Positions 23,298-31,589 of a DNA stretch of 42,351 nucleotides are shown in pieces (position 1 is the stretch's first letter; each line of letters opens with the position of its first letter). The position numbers and the translations under genes are program-made. The notes beneath the pieces were generated by a model. It saw only the letters and a program-made list of their open reading frames with translations. It was not told the DNA's origin and did not search any database. The DNA is from Opitutales bacterium (lineage in GTDB: Bacteria > Verrucomicrobiota > Verrucomicrobiia > Opitutales > T3Sed10-336), in the NCBI GenBank assembly GCA_022565335.1, contig JAIUMY010000017.1, positions 1 to 42,351 of the forward strand. The letters run 5' to 3'.

Positions 23298-24542
23298 CTA
23301 CACGTTTGTCATGGATTCCAGTTCGTTGACAACGGCTCGGGGTCCGTTTTCCTTCTCTAAGTGCCGGGCAATTTCGGTCGCCCTGGTTTGATAAAGCTGA
23401 TCTTTTTCCAGAGTTGCCAAGGCTTGGGGCAGTTCCTCCGGCCAAGTTTTGCGGGAAAGCCCAAACCCTACTCCCAAACGCTCGATTTGGGCCGCAAAAA
23501 AAGGTTGGTCGGCAATATGGGGAACAATGATTTGCGGTTTCCCGGAGTGCAGGACGCTGGCGGTAGTCCCGGCCCCACCGTGGTGGACCACCGCGCTGGC
23601 ATGAGCAAAGAGATGGTCATGACTGACCGGCCCGACCAATTTCACATGGGGTTGCGGCGTTGGCAGGGCGAAACCACTCCAGCCAGCCTGCAGGATCACT
23701 TTCCTGCCCGGGGGCCAATGATCAAGAAACCGGGCCATGGTTTTGTCCGCCTCCGCATCGACCATACTTCCAAAGGTTATCACCGGAACCTTTGCCCCTC
23801 CGGTAAAGTTTCGGATTTCCTCATCCAAGGAAACCTCGTCGGCGTTTTGCCAACGACAATAGCCGACAAAACGATACCGTTGGGGATCCTTCTCTTCTCC
23901 TTGTCGTAACAGCGGAGAAACCCCAATGAACACCTTCTGCGCCGGGGCGGAAAAAAAGTCGCGAACCGTTCGTCCGGCGAAGGGACTGTCCTTCAGCGCC
24001 GAAGCCAATAATCGCGCCATCACCAGGTCGGCCGTTTTCCAAAGAAAGGCGGCCCACCACCTTCGCCATGCCCCGGGAAACCATGGGGGCAGCGAAGGGG
24101 TGCCATAAGGAGCACGGTCAAGCAAAGGCACGGTATTGGGGGCAAAGGCCATCGCGGCCTCAGGTTTACCCTCCATCTCTGCGGGCAAAAATTTGCCCAG
24201 GGGAAACAAATAGGAAGACACCACGACATCGGCTTCTTCGACCAAGGGGCGGACCACCGCCAGACTTTCCTCCAGATACGGAGCCATCGTCCGATACAGG
24301 TATTGCAACTGACGGGCAGGGCCGCGGTGGTCATACATCCCCGCCATAATACGGGAAAGGTCCTCCTGCTGCCAATGCGGAGGCAAGGACACAAATGCAG
24401 CACCCGCCCTCTCAATCTCCTCCTGAAAAACCGGAAAGGTAGCGAAAGTCACCACATGGCCGTTTTCTCTCAGAGCCCGGGCGACGGCAATAAGCGGAAA
24501 AATATCCCCGGTGGAGCCTTGGGAAGTTATAAAAACCTTCAT
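23298..24542 (-). CDS. GT1-family (UDP-glycosyltransferase-like) glycosyltransferase
   Basis: The 414-residue protein has the GT-B fold pattern of the MGT/sterol glucosyltransferase and RhlB group. The N-terminal acceptor domain starts MKVFITSQGSTGDIFPLIAVARAL. The C-terminal nucleotide-sugar domain has VITFGSM at about 254-260, VKLVGPVSHDHLFAHASAVV and the signature HHGGAGTT at 320-327, then PQIIVPHIADQPFFAAQI. Acceptors in this group are lipids, sterols, carotenoids or small hydrophobic metabolites. A CrtI-type desaturase lies 4 kb away, so a carotenoid acceptor is possible but unproven. The start codon overlaps the stop of the pyrophosphatase gene (ATGA), so the two are translated together. 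Confidence 0.87.
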   Translation of the reverse strand: MKVFITSQGSTGDIFPLIAVARALRENGHVVTFATFPVFQEEIERAGAAFVSLPPHWQQEDLSRIMAGMYDHRGPARQLQYLYRTMAPYLEESLAVVRPLVEEADVVVSSYLFPLGKFLPAEMEGKPEAAMAFAPNTVPLLDRAPYGTPSLPPWFPGAWRRWWAAFLWKTADLVMARLLASALKDSPFAGRTVRDFFSAPAQKVFIGVSPLLRQGEEKDPQRYRFVGYCRWQNADEVSLDEEIRNFTGGAKVPVITFGSMVDAEADKTMARFLDHWPPGRKVILQAGWSGFALPTPQPHVKLVGPVSHDHLFAHASAVVHHGGAGTTASVLHSGKPQIIVPHIADQPFFAAQIERLGVGFGLSRKTWPEELPQALATLEKDQLYQTRATEIARHLEKENGPRAVVNELESMTNV

Positions 24543-26245
24543 GGCTCCTTCGCCTTGGACTCCTCCGAATAAGACATCGGGTCGGGCAGACTATTCAACA
24601 CACTGGTAATAAACGGCACCAATTGCTTTTTCCGACTGACCACCCCTTGCAGGTCGAAAATATCCGGAGCATAGGCCTGTGGATATTGAATGCGACCAAT
24701 GAAATCCTTGTCCCCTTTCACCGCCAAAAGGGAATTTTGGGTGTTGATATCGGTAACCAGCAAGGCGGAGAAATGCAGATTTTCAGCTTGTCGGGTTTCC
24801 TCTAAAGCCCCCAGGAGCGCTTCCCGGTGCTCCAGGAAATTTCCATAGCCCAACTCCTCCACCTGCGAGAGGGAGAATTTCCAGGAACGCTCGTGGTATT
24901 TCTTGAAATCCGAACGAACCACCTCCTGGGGACTTTGCGACAAAATAATTGACCCCGAACTGAAGATCAGGTCGGCCAATTCATCGCGGGATACCCCCGC
25001 CAGCGATTCCAGCCAGGTCAGGATACGGTCGTCCTTGAGGGTGGCGGTCGGACTTTTCAAATTCAAGGTGTCGGAGATAATCCCTCCCATCAACAAGCCG
25101 GCAATAGAGGCTTCGGGCTCACAATTCTCCCGACGATAAAAATCCGCGATGATGGTGCTGGTGCTACCCACCGGCTCATTCATAAAGAGAATCGGAGAGG
25201 AGGTGTGGAGATTGCCGAGGCGATGATGATCAACAATTTCCTGAATATTGACTTGGTCCGCTCCGGGCACGGCTTGGCCCAGTTCATTATGGTCCACCAA
25301 AATAATATCCGTTGCGGTAGGCTTCAAAAGGTCGGTACGGGTGAAAATACCTTTCAATCGTTTGGCCTCATCCACCACAAAAAAGGCCGGTTGGGCCATT
25401 CCGGCGGTTCGCCGGCGTGCCTCCTCGACACTTTCATCGCCATGAAAGAAGACCACTTCGGAGGAAATCAACCGACTGATCGAGGAAGCGGAACGAATAA
25501 TCCAGGCCGTCGTCGCACTGTCGTAGCGACTGATGACCAGACTCACCCCCTTTTTTTGCGCATCTGCCAAAATTTCCGGCTCCACCTTCAAATCTCCGGT
25601 AATCACCAGCAGGCGCACCCCATATTGAATGGAGCGCTGCTGAATATCCCACCGGTCTCCCACAATTATGATACTTTTGCTGGGATCGACATCCTCAATT
25701 TCCGAAAATTTCCCAAAAGACCGGACATCCATTGCGCCCACCCGGACATAGTAATCGTCGACCATTTCCTCATCCTGGCTGCACAAAACTTCCGCATCGA
25801 GAGCCCGTACAATGTTGGCCACCGAAGTATGAACCCGTCTCATTTCCTTGGGTTCACGTAATTTGGGAATAAAATATTCTCCCAACTGAAAGACGGAAAC
25901 CATTCCCTCCACTTTCTTATCGGCCCCCACGACCGGGAGCACCCGCACGTCATGACGGTCAATCAAGCTGAGTGCCTCGTGACAGGTGGCTTCCGGTTCG
26001 ACCGAAACCACCTCGCGTACCATGATGTCCTTCACCCGCGGGGTTACATCACCGATAAAGTCGGGCAACTTTTGGCCAAACCGGTTGAGAATGGCCTCAA
26101 TGCGGGCATTGGAATTTCCACAACGACAAGAGAGGTGTGGTCGGTCGGAGAACCGATTTTTAAAATCTGCATAGGCAATTGCTGCACAGATTGAATCCGC
26201 GTCGGGATTGCGATGTCCAATAATAAGAACGGGATTTGATGCCAT
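24539..26245 (-). CDS. ppaC: Manganese-dependent inorganic pyrophosphatase with CBS-DRTGG insert
   Basis: Family II pyrophosphatase hydrolyses pyrophosphate using Mn/Co. The 568-residue protein is the long regulated form. The DHH domain is interrupted: IIGHRNPDADSI at 8-19 gives the first metal residues, then a CBS motif (about 72-130), a DRTGG-like domain (about 140-255) and a second CBS motif (about 258-308), and the DHH domain resumes with LVDHNE at 316-321 and VDHHRLG at 338-344. The C-terminal DHHA2 domain ends with SRKKQ at 537-541, which binds the phosphates. CBS inserts in this family bind adenine nucleotides and tune activity. ATG at 26245. It is the first gene of a pair with the glycosyltransferase, whose reactions release nucleotide leaving groups. 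Confidence 0.94.
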   Translation of the reverse strand: MASNPVLIIGHRNPDADSICAAIAYADFKNRFSDRPHLSCRCGNSNARIEAILNRFGQKLPDFIGDVTPRVKDIMVREVVSVEPEATCHEALSLIDRHDVRVLPVVGADKKVEGMVSVFQLGEYFIPKLREPKEMRRVHTSVANIVRALDAEVLCSQDEEMVDDYYVRVGAMDVRSFGKFSEIEDVDPSKSIIIVGDRWDIQQRSIQYGVRLLVITGDLKVEPEILADAQKKGVSLVISRYDSATTAWIIRSASSISRLISSEVVFFHGDESVEEARRRTAGMAQPAFFVVDEAKRLKGIFTRTDLLKPTATDIILVDHNELGQAVPGADQVNIQEIVDHHRLGNLHTSSPILFMNEPVGSTSTIIADFYRRENCEPEASIAGLLMGGIISDTLNLKSPTATLKDDRILTWLESLAGVSRDELADLIFSSGSIILSQSPQEVVRSDFKKYHERSWKFSLSQVEELGYGNFLEHREALLGALEETRQAENLHFSALLVTDINTQNSLLAVKGDKDFIGRIQYPQAYAPDIFDLQGVVSRKKQLVPFITSVLNSLPDPMSYSEESKAKEP

Positions 26246-26430
26246 GAGTGTTGAATCTGGTTTTGGTCAAAAAATGAAAGAGAATAGTGAAAAGGGCAAA
26301 AGATTTCGTTAGGACGAAAAGGCAGCAGCAGCAAAAGACTTATTTGACCACCTTGCCCTTCTGCTCTAACTTTATCTTTTCAATCTTGTCAGCAGACCCT
26401 ATTCCTAAAAACAGTTTCACTCAAAATCTC

Positions 26431-27603
26431 GTGAAGAAGCAAATTTTCATTTATCTACCCAACCGCCAGGAAGCCAGCCTACTGGCCCACTTGTTGTTCG
26501 ACTTTGGCTATCTCCCGACATTTTTTTCAAAAAAGGATGACGCTCTGGCGGAATTGGCAGAAAGCAGGTCATTATTTACCCTGATTGTGCTTCCCTACGA
26601 AGAAAACGAAGAGAACCCCTTCGGACTAATCGAAAAAATCCGCAAGGAACACCCCTTTACCCCGATTTACATGATCGGCCCGAAACTGAAGCTGGATTCG
26701 ATCACTCACGCCATTCGCCTGGGCGTTCGGGATATCTTTACCCCTCCCCTTTCCTGGGAGGAAATTGTTGCCTCGGTCGATGCTTTGGCAAGAGGAAAAA
26801 AACGTAACAAAAAGCATACTGAAACAATCACGGCCCGCGTTAAGGAGCTTATCGGCAGCTTTAACCCCGCGCCAACTCCCCTTGCAACTGACAACGACAA
26901 GCCCGAAGGCAGTGCCGAAGTCGAGGAACTGCAGAAAAAAGTTAAGGAACTTGAGGATCAGGTGGAGAGCCTTTCCCAAAGCGGAGTCGATTCAGCCGAA
27001 GTCTCAGAGGAGGTTCTGAATTTTAATCCGGCCGAAATTGCTCCGGCAGAATCAATGGCCGATGACATGGCCGCCCTCCTGAAAGCCTACCAGGAACTCG
27101 CCGAAATCGCCGGGAAGCAACAAGCCGAGATACGCCAGGTCATCGCCGCCGCCAAAGCCAAGGAAAAAGACCTGGAGGAAGCGCAAATGCTGATGACCGA
27201 AAGAGATGCCTACCTTGAAGAGTGCGAGAATACGATGATGGAGAAAACTCAAAGTCTTCACGAGAAAGAGGTGGAACTCGAGCAAATGAAAGACGAGATC
27301 TTCCAGGAAAAAGCCCGTTTGGCCAAAGCTGCCGCCGAAGGATCCGGGGGAACCGAGGCTCTCGGCGAATTGGAAAAATTTAAAACCGAACTGGAAGAGG
27401 AACGGAAATCGCTCGCTGAACAAAAGAAAAAATTTGAAGAGGATAAACGCCAATGGGAAAAGGAACGGAAAGCCTCGAAAAACCAGCCATCTGCCTCCAC
27501 TCCCCAAGAATCTTCGCCAGAGTCGGAGGATGCGGAGGGGGAAAAAGGAGAAGCCTCCTGGAAACAAATGCAAAAACGGTCCAAACTTATCCGCTCTTGG
27601 TAG
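26431..27603 (+). CDS. Pseudo-receiver domain plus long coiled-coil protein
   Basis: With the GTG at 26431 the protein has 390 residues; the frame is open further upstream, but the added residues do not extend a domain. Residues 1-122 look like a response-regulator receiver fold: KQIFIYLPNRQEASLLAHLLFDFGY, FTLIVLPYEE, YMIGPKLK, AIRLGVRDIFTPPLSWEEI. The phosphoacceptor Asp at the end of strand 3 is replaced by Pro55 (LIVLPY), so it is unlikely to be phosphorylated. Residues 190-400 of the frame are heptad-rich coiled coil (EVEELQKKVKELEDQVESL and a long Glu/Lys helix), with a charged tail. No membrane segment. Perhaps a scaffold or cell-division/chemosensory adaptor; function unknown. It precedes tRNA-Lys. 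Confidence 0.75.
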   Translation: MKKQIFIYLPNRQEASLLAHLLFDFGYLPTFFSKKDDALAELAESRSLFTLIVLPYEENEENPFGLIEKIRKEHPFTPIYMIGPKLKLDSITHAIRLGVRDIFTPPLSWEEIVASVDALARGKKRNKKHTETITARVKELIGSFNPAPTPLATDNDKPEGSAEVEELQKKVKELEDQVESLSQSGVDSAEVSEEVLNFNPAEIAPAESMADDMAALLKAYQELAEIAGKQQAEIRQVIAAAKAKEKDLEEAQMLMTERDAYLEECENTMMEKTQSLHEKEVELEQMKDEIFQEKARLAKAAAEGSGGTEALGELEKFKTELEEERKSLAEQKKKFEEDKRQWEKERKASKNQPSASTPQESSPESEDAEGEKGEASWKQMQKRSKLIRSW

Positions 27604-27688
27604 AAAGGGCCCGATGAAGGGAATTTTTTTCATTTTTCTTCTTGCCCGCTAGCCCCCTTCTGCTCTATCTTCTTCTTTTTACCAAATC

Positions 27689-27761
27689 GGGTCGATAGCT
27701 CAATTGGTAGAGCAGTTGACTTTTAATCAATTGGTTCAGGGTTCGAGTCCCTGTCGACCCA
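27689..27761 (+). tRNA. tRNA-Lys (anticodon UUU)
   Basis: The 73-nt cloverleaf is complete. Acceptor stem GGGTCGA/TCGACCC with discriminator A at 27761, D arm GCTC/GAGC-type with TTGGTAG, anticodon arm GTTGA/TCAAT with loop CTTTTAA and anticodon TTT at 27722-27724, and T arm CAGGG-TTCGAGT-CCCTG. CCA is not encoded; a T-run follows. It lies 20 bases before rpmH. Confidence 0.97.
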
Positions 27762-27781
27762 CTTTTTTTTTCCTTCAAGCC

Positions 27782-27925
27782 ATGCAACCAACATTTCGTC
27801 CATCCAACCTTCGCCGGGCCCGTAAATTCGGATTCCGCGCTCGTATGAAAACCCGTAGTGGCCGCGCCATTATCAACGCTCGTCGCCGTAAAGGTCGCAA
27901 GCGCCTGACGGCCTCTGACGAATAA
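27782..27925 (+). CDS. rpmH: 50S ribosomal protein L34
   Basis: The 47-residue product [20 protein letters not shown]... carries the L34 signature [25 protein letters not shown]. It is a small basic protein of the large ribosomal subunit. The start is the ATG at 27782; the longer frame runs back through the tRNA and is not real. rnpA follows after 14 bases, the near-universal rpmH-rnpA order. Confidence 0.97.
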   Translation: MQPTFRPSNLRRARKFGFRARMKTRSGRAIINARRRKGRKRLTASDE

Positions 27926-27939
27926 GTTCGTAGAGCTCC

Positions 27940-28314
27940 ATGTCGCTTCCCCGTGAGTTGCGGTTAACCCGTTCACGGGATATACAAATTGCCCGCGAGA
28001 AAGGAACCCGCACCAATGGTGGACCCTTTCTCGCTTTTTTTTGGCTTCCACCGGAGGATTCCCGAGAACCAGTCCCCCTCCCACCACGCCTTTGCGTGGT
28101 CACCTCGCGGAGAGTCGGCAATGCTGTGCTACGCAACCGCGCCCGCAGAATTTTCCGCGAAATCTTTCGAGCTCAGCTTGAGGCTCTCCCAAACGGAACC
28201 CAGGTGGTCATTATCGTACGCCGCAGCTTTCCCAATTATTCCTTTCAGGATTTACAGGAACGCTTTCAAAAAGTTATCCGCTGGTGGAATAAACAGCGCG
28301 AGCCAGTTAAATAA
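27940..28314 (+). CDS. rnpA: Ribonuclease P protein component
   Basis: RnpA is the protein subunit of RNase P, which with the M1 RNA matures tRNA 5' ends. The product is 124 residues and carries the conserved RNR helix SRRVGNAVLRNRARRIFRE, preceded by RLCVVTS. The region from 30 to 50 is a slightly long Pro/Glu insertion (WLPPEDSREPVPLPPRL). In most bacteria yidD and yidC follow; here the next gene is a convergent CrtI-type desaturase whose 3' end overlaps this one by eight bases (28307-28314). Confidence 0.95.
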   Translation: MSLPRELRLTRSRDIQIAREKGTRTNGGPFLAFFWLPPEDSREPVPLPPRLCVVTSRRVGNAVLRNRARRIFREIFRAQLEALPNGTQVVIIVRRSFPNYSFQDLQERFQKVIRWWNKQREPVK

Positions 28315-29800
28315 ATCTCTCCAAAACCTTGGCACTGCTCACCACCCCCGGCAAACCTGCCCCGGGATGCGTCCCGGCACCGACAAAGAACAGACCCTCG
28401 ACATCCTCGCTTTTATTGTGCGGACGAAACCAGGCGCTTTGCGTCAGAATTGGTTCAAACTGAAAAGCTGATCCGAGATAGGCATCCAGTTTGGACTCAA
28501 AATCCGCCGGAGTAAAAATGAGTTTGGAAACCAAATGCTTGCGCAGGTCAGGGACCAGATGATCTTTCTCCAAAGAGGCCAGGATGCGATCCGCATACTC
28601 CTCTTTGATCGATTCCCAATCCTGGCCACCTCCAAGATGAGGAACCGGGCTGAGTACGTAGAAGCCTTCGCAACCCTCCGGAGCCAAAGAGGGATCGGTG
28701 CGGGTCGGCGCATGCAGGTATAGGGAAAAGTCCTCGGCCACGATTTTCTTGCGGAAAATGTCCCAAAGAAGCCCCTCATACCGTGGGCCCAGAACGATCG
28801 CATGATGGGGCAAATGCTCATAGGTGCGGTCGGTTCCAAAGTAAACGACAAAGAGGGACATCGCGTAGCGCATTTTCTCCAGCCGTTTATCAGTCCATTT
28901 CCCCCGGTGCTCCGGTTTGACGAGCTTTCGGTAGGTATTGGCGACATCGCCATTGGAGACCACAGTGTAAGCGGGAAATCGGGTTCCATCAACCGTCCGG
29001 ACAGCCCGGACGCAGCCATTCTCAACTTCGATCTCCTCCGCTCGCGCATTCAAATGAATCTTTCCCCCAATATCGGTGAACATCTTGACCAAGCCCTGAA
29101 CCAAGGCCCCGGTTCCCCCCATAGCGAAGTGCACGCCCCAGGTTTTTTCCAGATAATGAATCATCGAATAAATCGACGAGGATTGCAGGGGATTCCCACC
29201 AATCAACAGAGGCTCGAAAGAAAAAACCTGGCGTAACCGGGGGTCCTGGATAAAGGACGATACTTTCTTGAAAACGGACTGGTCAGCCCGCAGCCGAATT
29301 AAGTCCGGGGCCACTTTGAGCATTTCCCAGATAGTATGGAAAGAATGATCGGCCAAGTCGGTAAACGCGCGATCAAAAATCCGGCGGCTGTAGTCGAGAA
29401 ACTTGCGATAGCCTTCAACATCCTCTTTATTGAAGCGGGCGATCTCCGATTCCAAGGATTCTTGATCCCCACGATAATTGAACTCCATACCGTCAGGGAA
29501 ATAAATGCGATAATAGGGATCACAGGGAACTAATTTTACGTAATCCTCGAGTTTTTTCCCGGCCACCGTAGCCAGTTCCTCAAAAATAAAGGGCACAGTC
29601 ACGATCGTTGGTCCCGCATCATATATAAACCCTTGGTCTTCATAGACGTAGGCCCGTCCTCCGGGTTTATCCCGCATCTCCAGGATGGTTGTTTCATACC
29701 CCTTGGCCTGCAACCGGATAGCCGCCGCCAATCCCCCAAACCCACTACCAATGACCACCGCCTTGCGACGACCTTTTGAAGACTCTTTTTGTGTGCTCAT
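28307..29800 (-). CDS. crtI: CrtI-family phytoene desaturase
   Basis: CrtI-type desaturases introduce double bonds in phytoene or related C30/C40 polyenes with FAD. The 497-residue length is typical. The N-terminal dinucleotide-binding motif is KAVVIGSGFGGLAAAIRLQAKG (from about residue 13), followed by LEMRDKPGGRAYVYEDQGFIYDAGPTI. The C-terminal signature reads GLFFVGAGTHPGAGLPGVVSSAKV. I start it at ATG 29800 (MSTQKESSKG), since the longer frame would add a hydrophobic stretch in the promoter. Whether it is a C40 desaturase, a C30 CrtN-like enzyme or a carotenoid isomerase cannot be decided from sequence; no crtB or crtY lies nearby. It diverges from pabA and overlaps rnpA tail to tail. Confidence 0.88.
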   Translation of the reverse strand: MSTQKESSKGRRKAVVIGSGFGGLAAAIRLQAKGYETTILEMRDKPGGRAYVYEDQGFIYDAGPTIVTVPFIFEELATVAGKKLEDYVKLVPCDPYYRIYFPDGMEFNYRGDQESLESEIARFNKEDVEGYRKFLDYSRRIFDRAFTDLADHSFHTIWEMLKVAPDLIRLRADQSVFKKVSSFIQDPRLRQVFSFEPLLIGGNPLQSSSIYSMIHYLEKTWGVHFAMGGTGALVQGLVKMFTDIGGKIHLNARAEEIEVENGCVRAVRTVDGTRFPAYTVVSNGDVANTYRKLVKPEHRGKWTDKRLEKMRYAMSLFVVYFGTDRTYEHLPHHAIVLGPRYEGLLWDIFRKKIVAEDFSLYLHAPTRTDPSLAPEGCEGFYVLSPVPHLGGGQDWESIKEEYADRILASLEKDHLVPDLRKHLVSKLIFTPADFESKLDAYLGSAFQFEPILTQSAWFRPHNKSEDVEGLFFVGAGTHPGAGLPGVVSSAKVLERFI

Positions 29801-29852
29801 AGTTATTAAGGCTGCGAATATGAGTATTAAAGAAAAAAAAGGCAACTAATCG

Positions 29853-29972
29853 ATGAAGTTTGCCGGGGACTCCCCGCAGGGAGACTTTGACAAGCCCTCC
29901 AGTAATGAACCTTCCACGGAGGGCTCTGGAAATACTCATCACGGATTTGCCTCTTGTCTTGGCAATGAATAA
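29853..29972 (+). other. Short open frame and hairpins in the pabA/trpG leader
   Basis: A 39-codon frame starts at ATG 29853, ten bases after AAAGG, and ends at TAA 29970-29972, before the pabA start at 30004. Its hydrophilic peptide has no known motif and could be chance. Over the same bases lie exclusive dyads: CGGGGA/TCCCCG (29864-29876) against CTCCC/GGGAG (29870-29883), and an 8-bp stem AGCCCTCC/GGAGGGCT (29893-29925). No Trp codons are present, so this is not a classical trp attenuator. Confidence 0.3.
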
Positions 29973-30003
29973 ACTCTACTGTTAACCGTTTGAAATACTT
30001 ACC

Positions 30004-30585
30004 ATGCTACTGGTTATCGACAATTTTGACTCCTTCACCTTCAACTTGGTGCAATACTTCGGACAACTCGGGGTAAACCAGAAGGTCGTGCGCAATAATG
30101 AAATTACCCCTGAGGAAGCCCTGGCCCTGAACCCGGAACGCATTGTCCTCTCGCCCGGGCCTTGTTCGCCCAACGAAGCGGGGGTCAGCATGGAAATGAT
30201 TGCTACTTTCGCGGGAAAAATCCCCCTTTTCGGGGTCTGCCTCGGGCATCAATGTATTGGCCAGTTCTTTGGCGGAAAGGTCGTTCGGGCGGACCGTTTA
30301 ATGCATGGCAAGACCTCCCCCATACAGCATCATGGGGAGGATCTTTTTGCCGGCATTCCCTCCCCCTTCCCCGCCACCCGGTACCATTCCCTCCTGGTCG
30401 AGCGCGAAAGCTTTCCCGGGGACTTGGAAATTACCGCCGAAACACAGGAGGGAGAAATCATGGGGTTGCGACACCGGACTTTACCGATCTGGGGGGTTCA
30501 ATTCCATCCGGAGTCCCTGGCCACCGAGCACGGACTGACCCTCCTTCGTAACTTTCTGGAACTTAAAGCCTCCCAAGCTGCCTGA
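30004..30585 (+). CDS. pabA: Anthranilate / aminodeoxychorismate synthase component II (glutamine amidotransferase)
   Basis: This subunit releases ammonia from glutamine for anthranilate (tryptophan) or 4-amino-4-deoxychorismate (folate) synthesis. The 193-residue length is standard. Class I amidotransferase residues are present: nucleophile Cys79 in GVCLGHQ, and His168 and Glu170 in VQFHPES; the N-terminus [19 protein letters not shown] is diagnostic of TrpG/PabA. Sequence alone does not separate PabA from TrpG, and many bacteria use one protein for both. No partner trpE or pabB is in the window. nrdR starts one base after the stop, so they are cotranscribed. Confidence 0.93.
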   Translation: MLLVIDNFDSFTFNLVQYFGQLGVNQKVVRNNEITPEEALALNPERIVLSPGPCSPNEAGVSMEMIATFAGKIPLFGVCLGHQCIGQFFGGKVVRADRLMHGKTSPIQHHGEDLFAGIPSPFPATRYHSLLVERESFPGDLEITAETQEGEIMGLRHRTLPIWGVQFHPESLATEHGLTLLRNFLELKASQAA

Positions 30586-30586
30586 C

Positions 30587-31069
30587 ATGCGCTGCGCGAA
30601 ATGCCATTCAACGGAGAACAAGGTCATCGATTCGCGAATCGCCAAAGATGGGTCTTCCATCCGCCGGCGCCGGGAATGCACCCAATGCGGTTACCGCTTC
30701 ACCACGGTAGAGGAGATTCTTCACGAGAATGTTGTGGTGCTCAAAAGAGACGGGACCAGGGAACCTCTGGACCGTAACAAACTGGCCGCAGGCATTCGCA
30801 AAGCTTGCGAAAAGCGCCCCGTTGATTTGGAACAAATAGATCTCATGGTCACCGAATCGCTGGAGGAATTGGAAAAGGCCTACAGCTTTGAAATTCCCGC
30901 CGAAGCCATGGGCGCAAAAATCATGGAAAAACTGCGTCCGATTGACCAGGTCGCCTATGTCCGCTACGCCAGCGTCTACAAAGATTTTCGCGACGTATCG
31001 GAGTTTCTCAACGAGATTGACCAATTGCAGATCGGCTCCGAGGCCCGCCTCAATGTCCCCTTCACCTAA
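30587..31069 (+). CDS. nrdR: Transcriptional repressor NrdR
   Basis: NrdR represses ribonucleotide reductase genes by binding NrdR boxes in response to ATP/dATP. The protein is 160 residues. The N-terminal zinc ribbon has Cys3, Cys6, Cys31 and Cys34 (MRCAKC...CTQCG), with the DNA-contacting RRRREC. The ATP-cone (about 49-139) starts VVVLKRDGTREPLDRNKLAAGI and ends QVAYVRYASVYKDFRDVSEF. All expected features are intact. It sits between pabA and an unknown gene whose start at 31053 overlaps its end by 17 bases. No nrdA/B gene is in the window. Confidence 0.96.
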   Translation: MRCAKCHSTENKVIDSRIAKDGSSIRRRRECTQCGYRFTTVEEILHENVVVLKRDGTREPLDRNKLAAGIRKACEKRPVDLEQIDLMVTESLEELEKAYSFEIPAEAMGAKIMEKLRPIDQVAYVRYASVYKDFRDVSEFLNEIDQLQIGSEARLNVPFT

Positions 31070-31571
31070 AAACACTCACTTCCTTCGCGCCGGACAAGCT
31101 CAATTATGGGACTTTCTTTTCTCCGAACTCGCTGAACCGGATCCCTTCTTCTGGCAGCAAATCGAGGAAGGGGTCCGAAAAGCCCTGGCCGACCAAAAGA
31201 AAGACCGGAACACCTCCACCAAAAACTTCCTGGACGCGCTTCTGGAATTAAGGGAAAAGTGGGATTTACCTCCGGTGGGGTTGGCTTATCTTAATCTTCG
31301 TGAGACTTCTTACCAAGGGGACCCCTTGTTTCTGCGAACGGAGGTAATCCAATTGATGAAAAGCATAGCTTCCTATGCCCGAGCGGCAGTGGTCATTGAA
31401 GGACTACGGCTTAGCGCCCAAGGACCGTTTCGCCATTGGTCACGAGCCGCGCAAATTCGTTACGCCGAGACCCTTTCCCTCTTGCGCGAAATCATTCGCC
31501 GCTATTCCCGAAAGTCCGCCGAAGTCCATTTAATTCTCCTCGAACCAACAATGGATGGAGGAAAATTTTGA
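31053..31571 (+). CDS. Hypothetical protein overlapping nrdR
   Basis: The product is 172 residues from the ATG at 31053, a 17-base overlap with nrdR; the frame extends further upstream inside nrdR but there it is a shadow. I recognise no family. It is mostly helical in appearance, with RAGQAQLWDFLFSELAEPDPFFWQQIEEG near the start and AYARAAVVIEGLRLSAQGPF and RYAETLSLLREIIRRYSRKSAEVHLILLEP later. No signal peptide or membrane segment. The overlap and same direction imply coupling to nrdR. It converges with dtd, 18 bases apart. Confidence 0.7.
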   Translation: MSPSPKNTHFLRAGQAQLWDFLFSELAEPDPFFWQQIEEGVRKALADQKKDRNTSTKNFLDALLELREKWDLPPVGLAYLNLRETSYQGDPLFLRTEVIQLMKSIASYARAAVVIEGLRLSAQGPFRHWSRAAQIRYAETLSLLREIIRRYSRKSAEVHLILLEPTMDGGKF

Positions 31572-31589
31572 GAAGCCGGAAAACCAACT

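Noticed and set aside
27605-27790. Replication origin near rpmH-rnpA
   Set aside because: No dnaA/dnaN gene and no cluster of TTATCCACA-like boxes was seen in the flanks.
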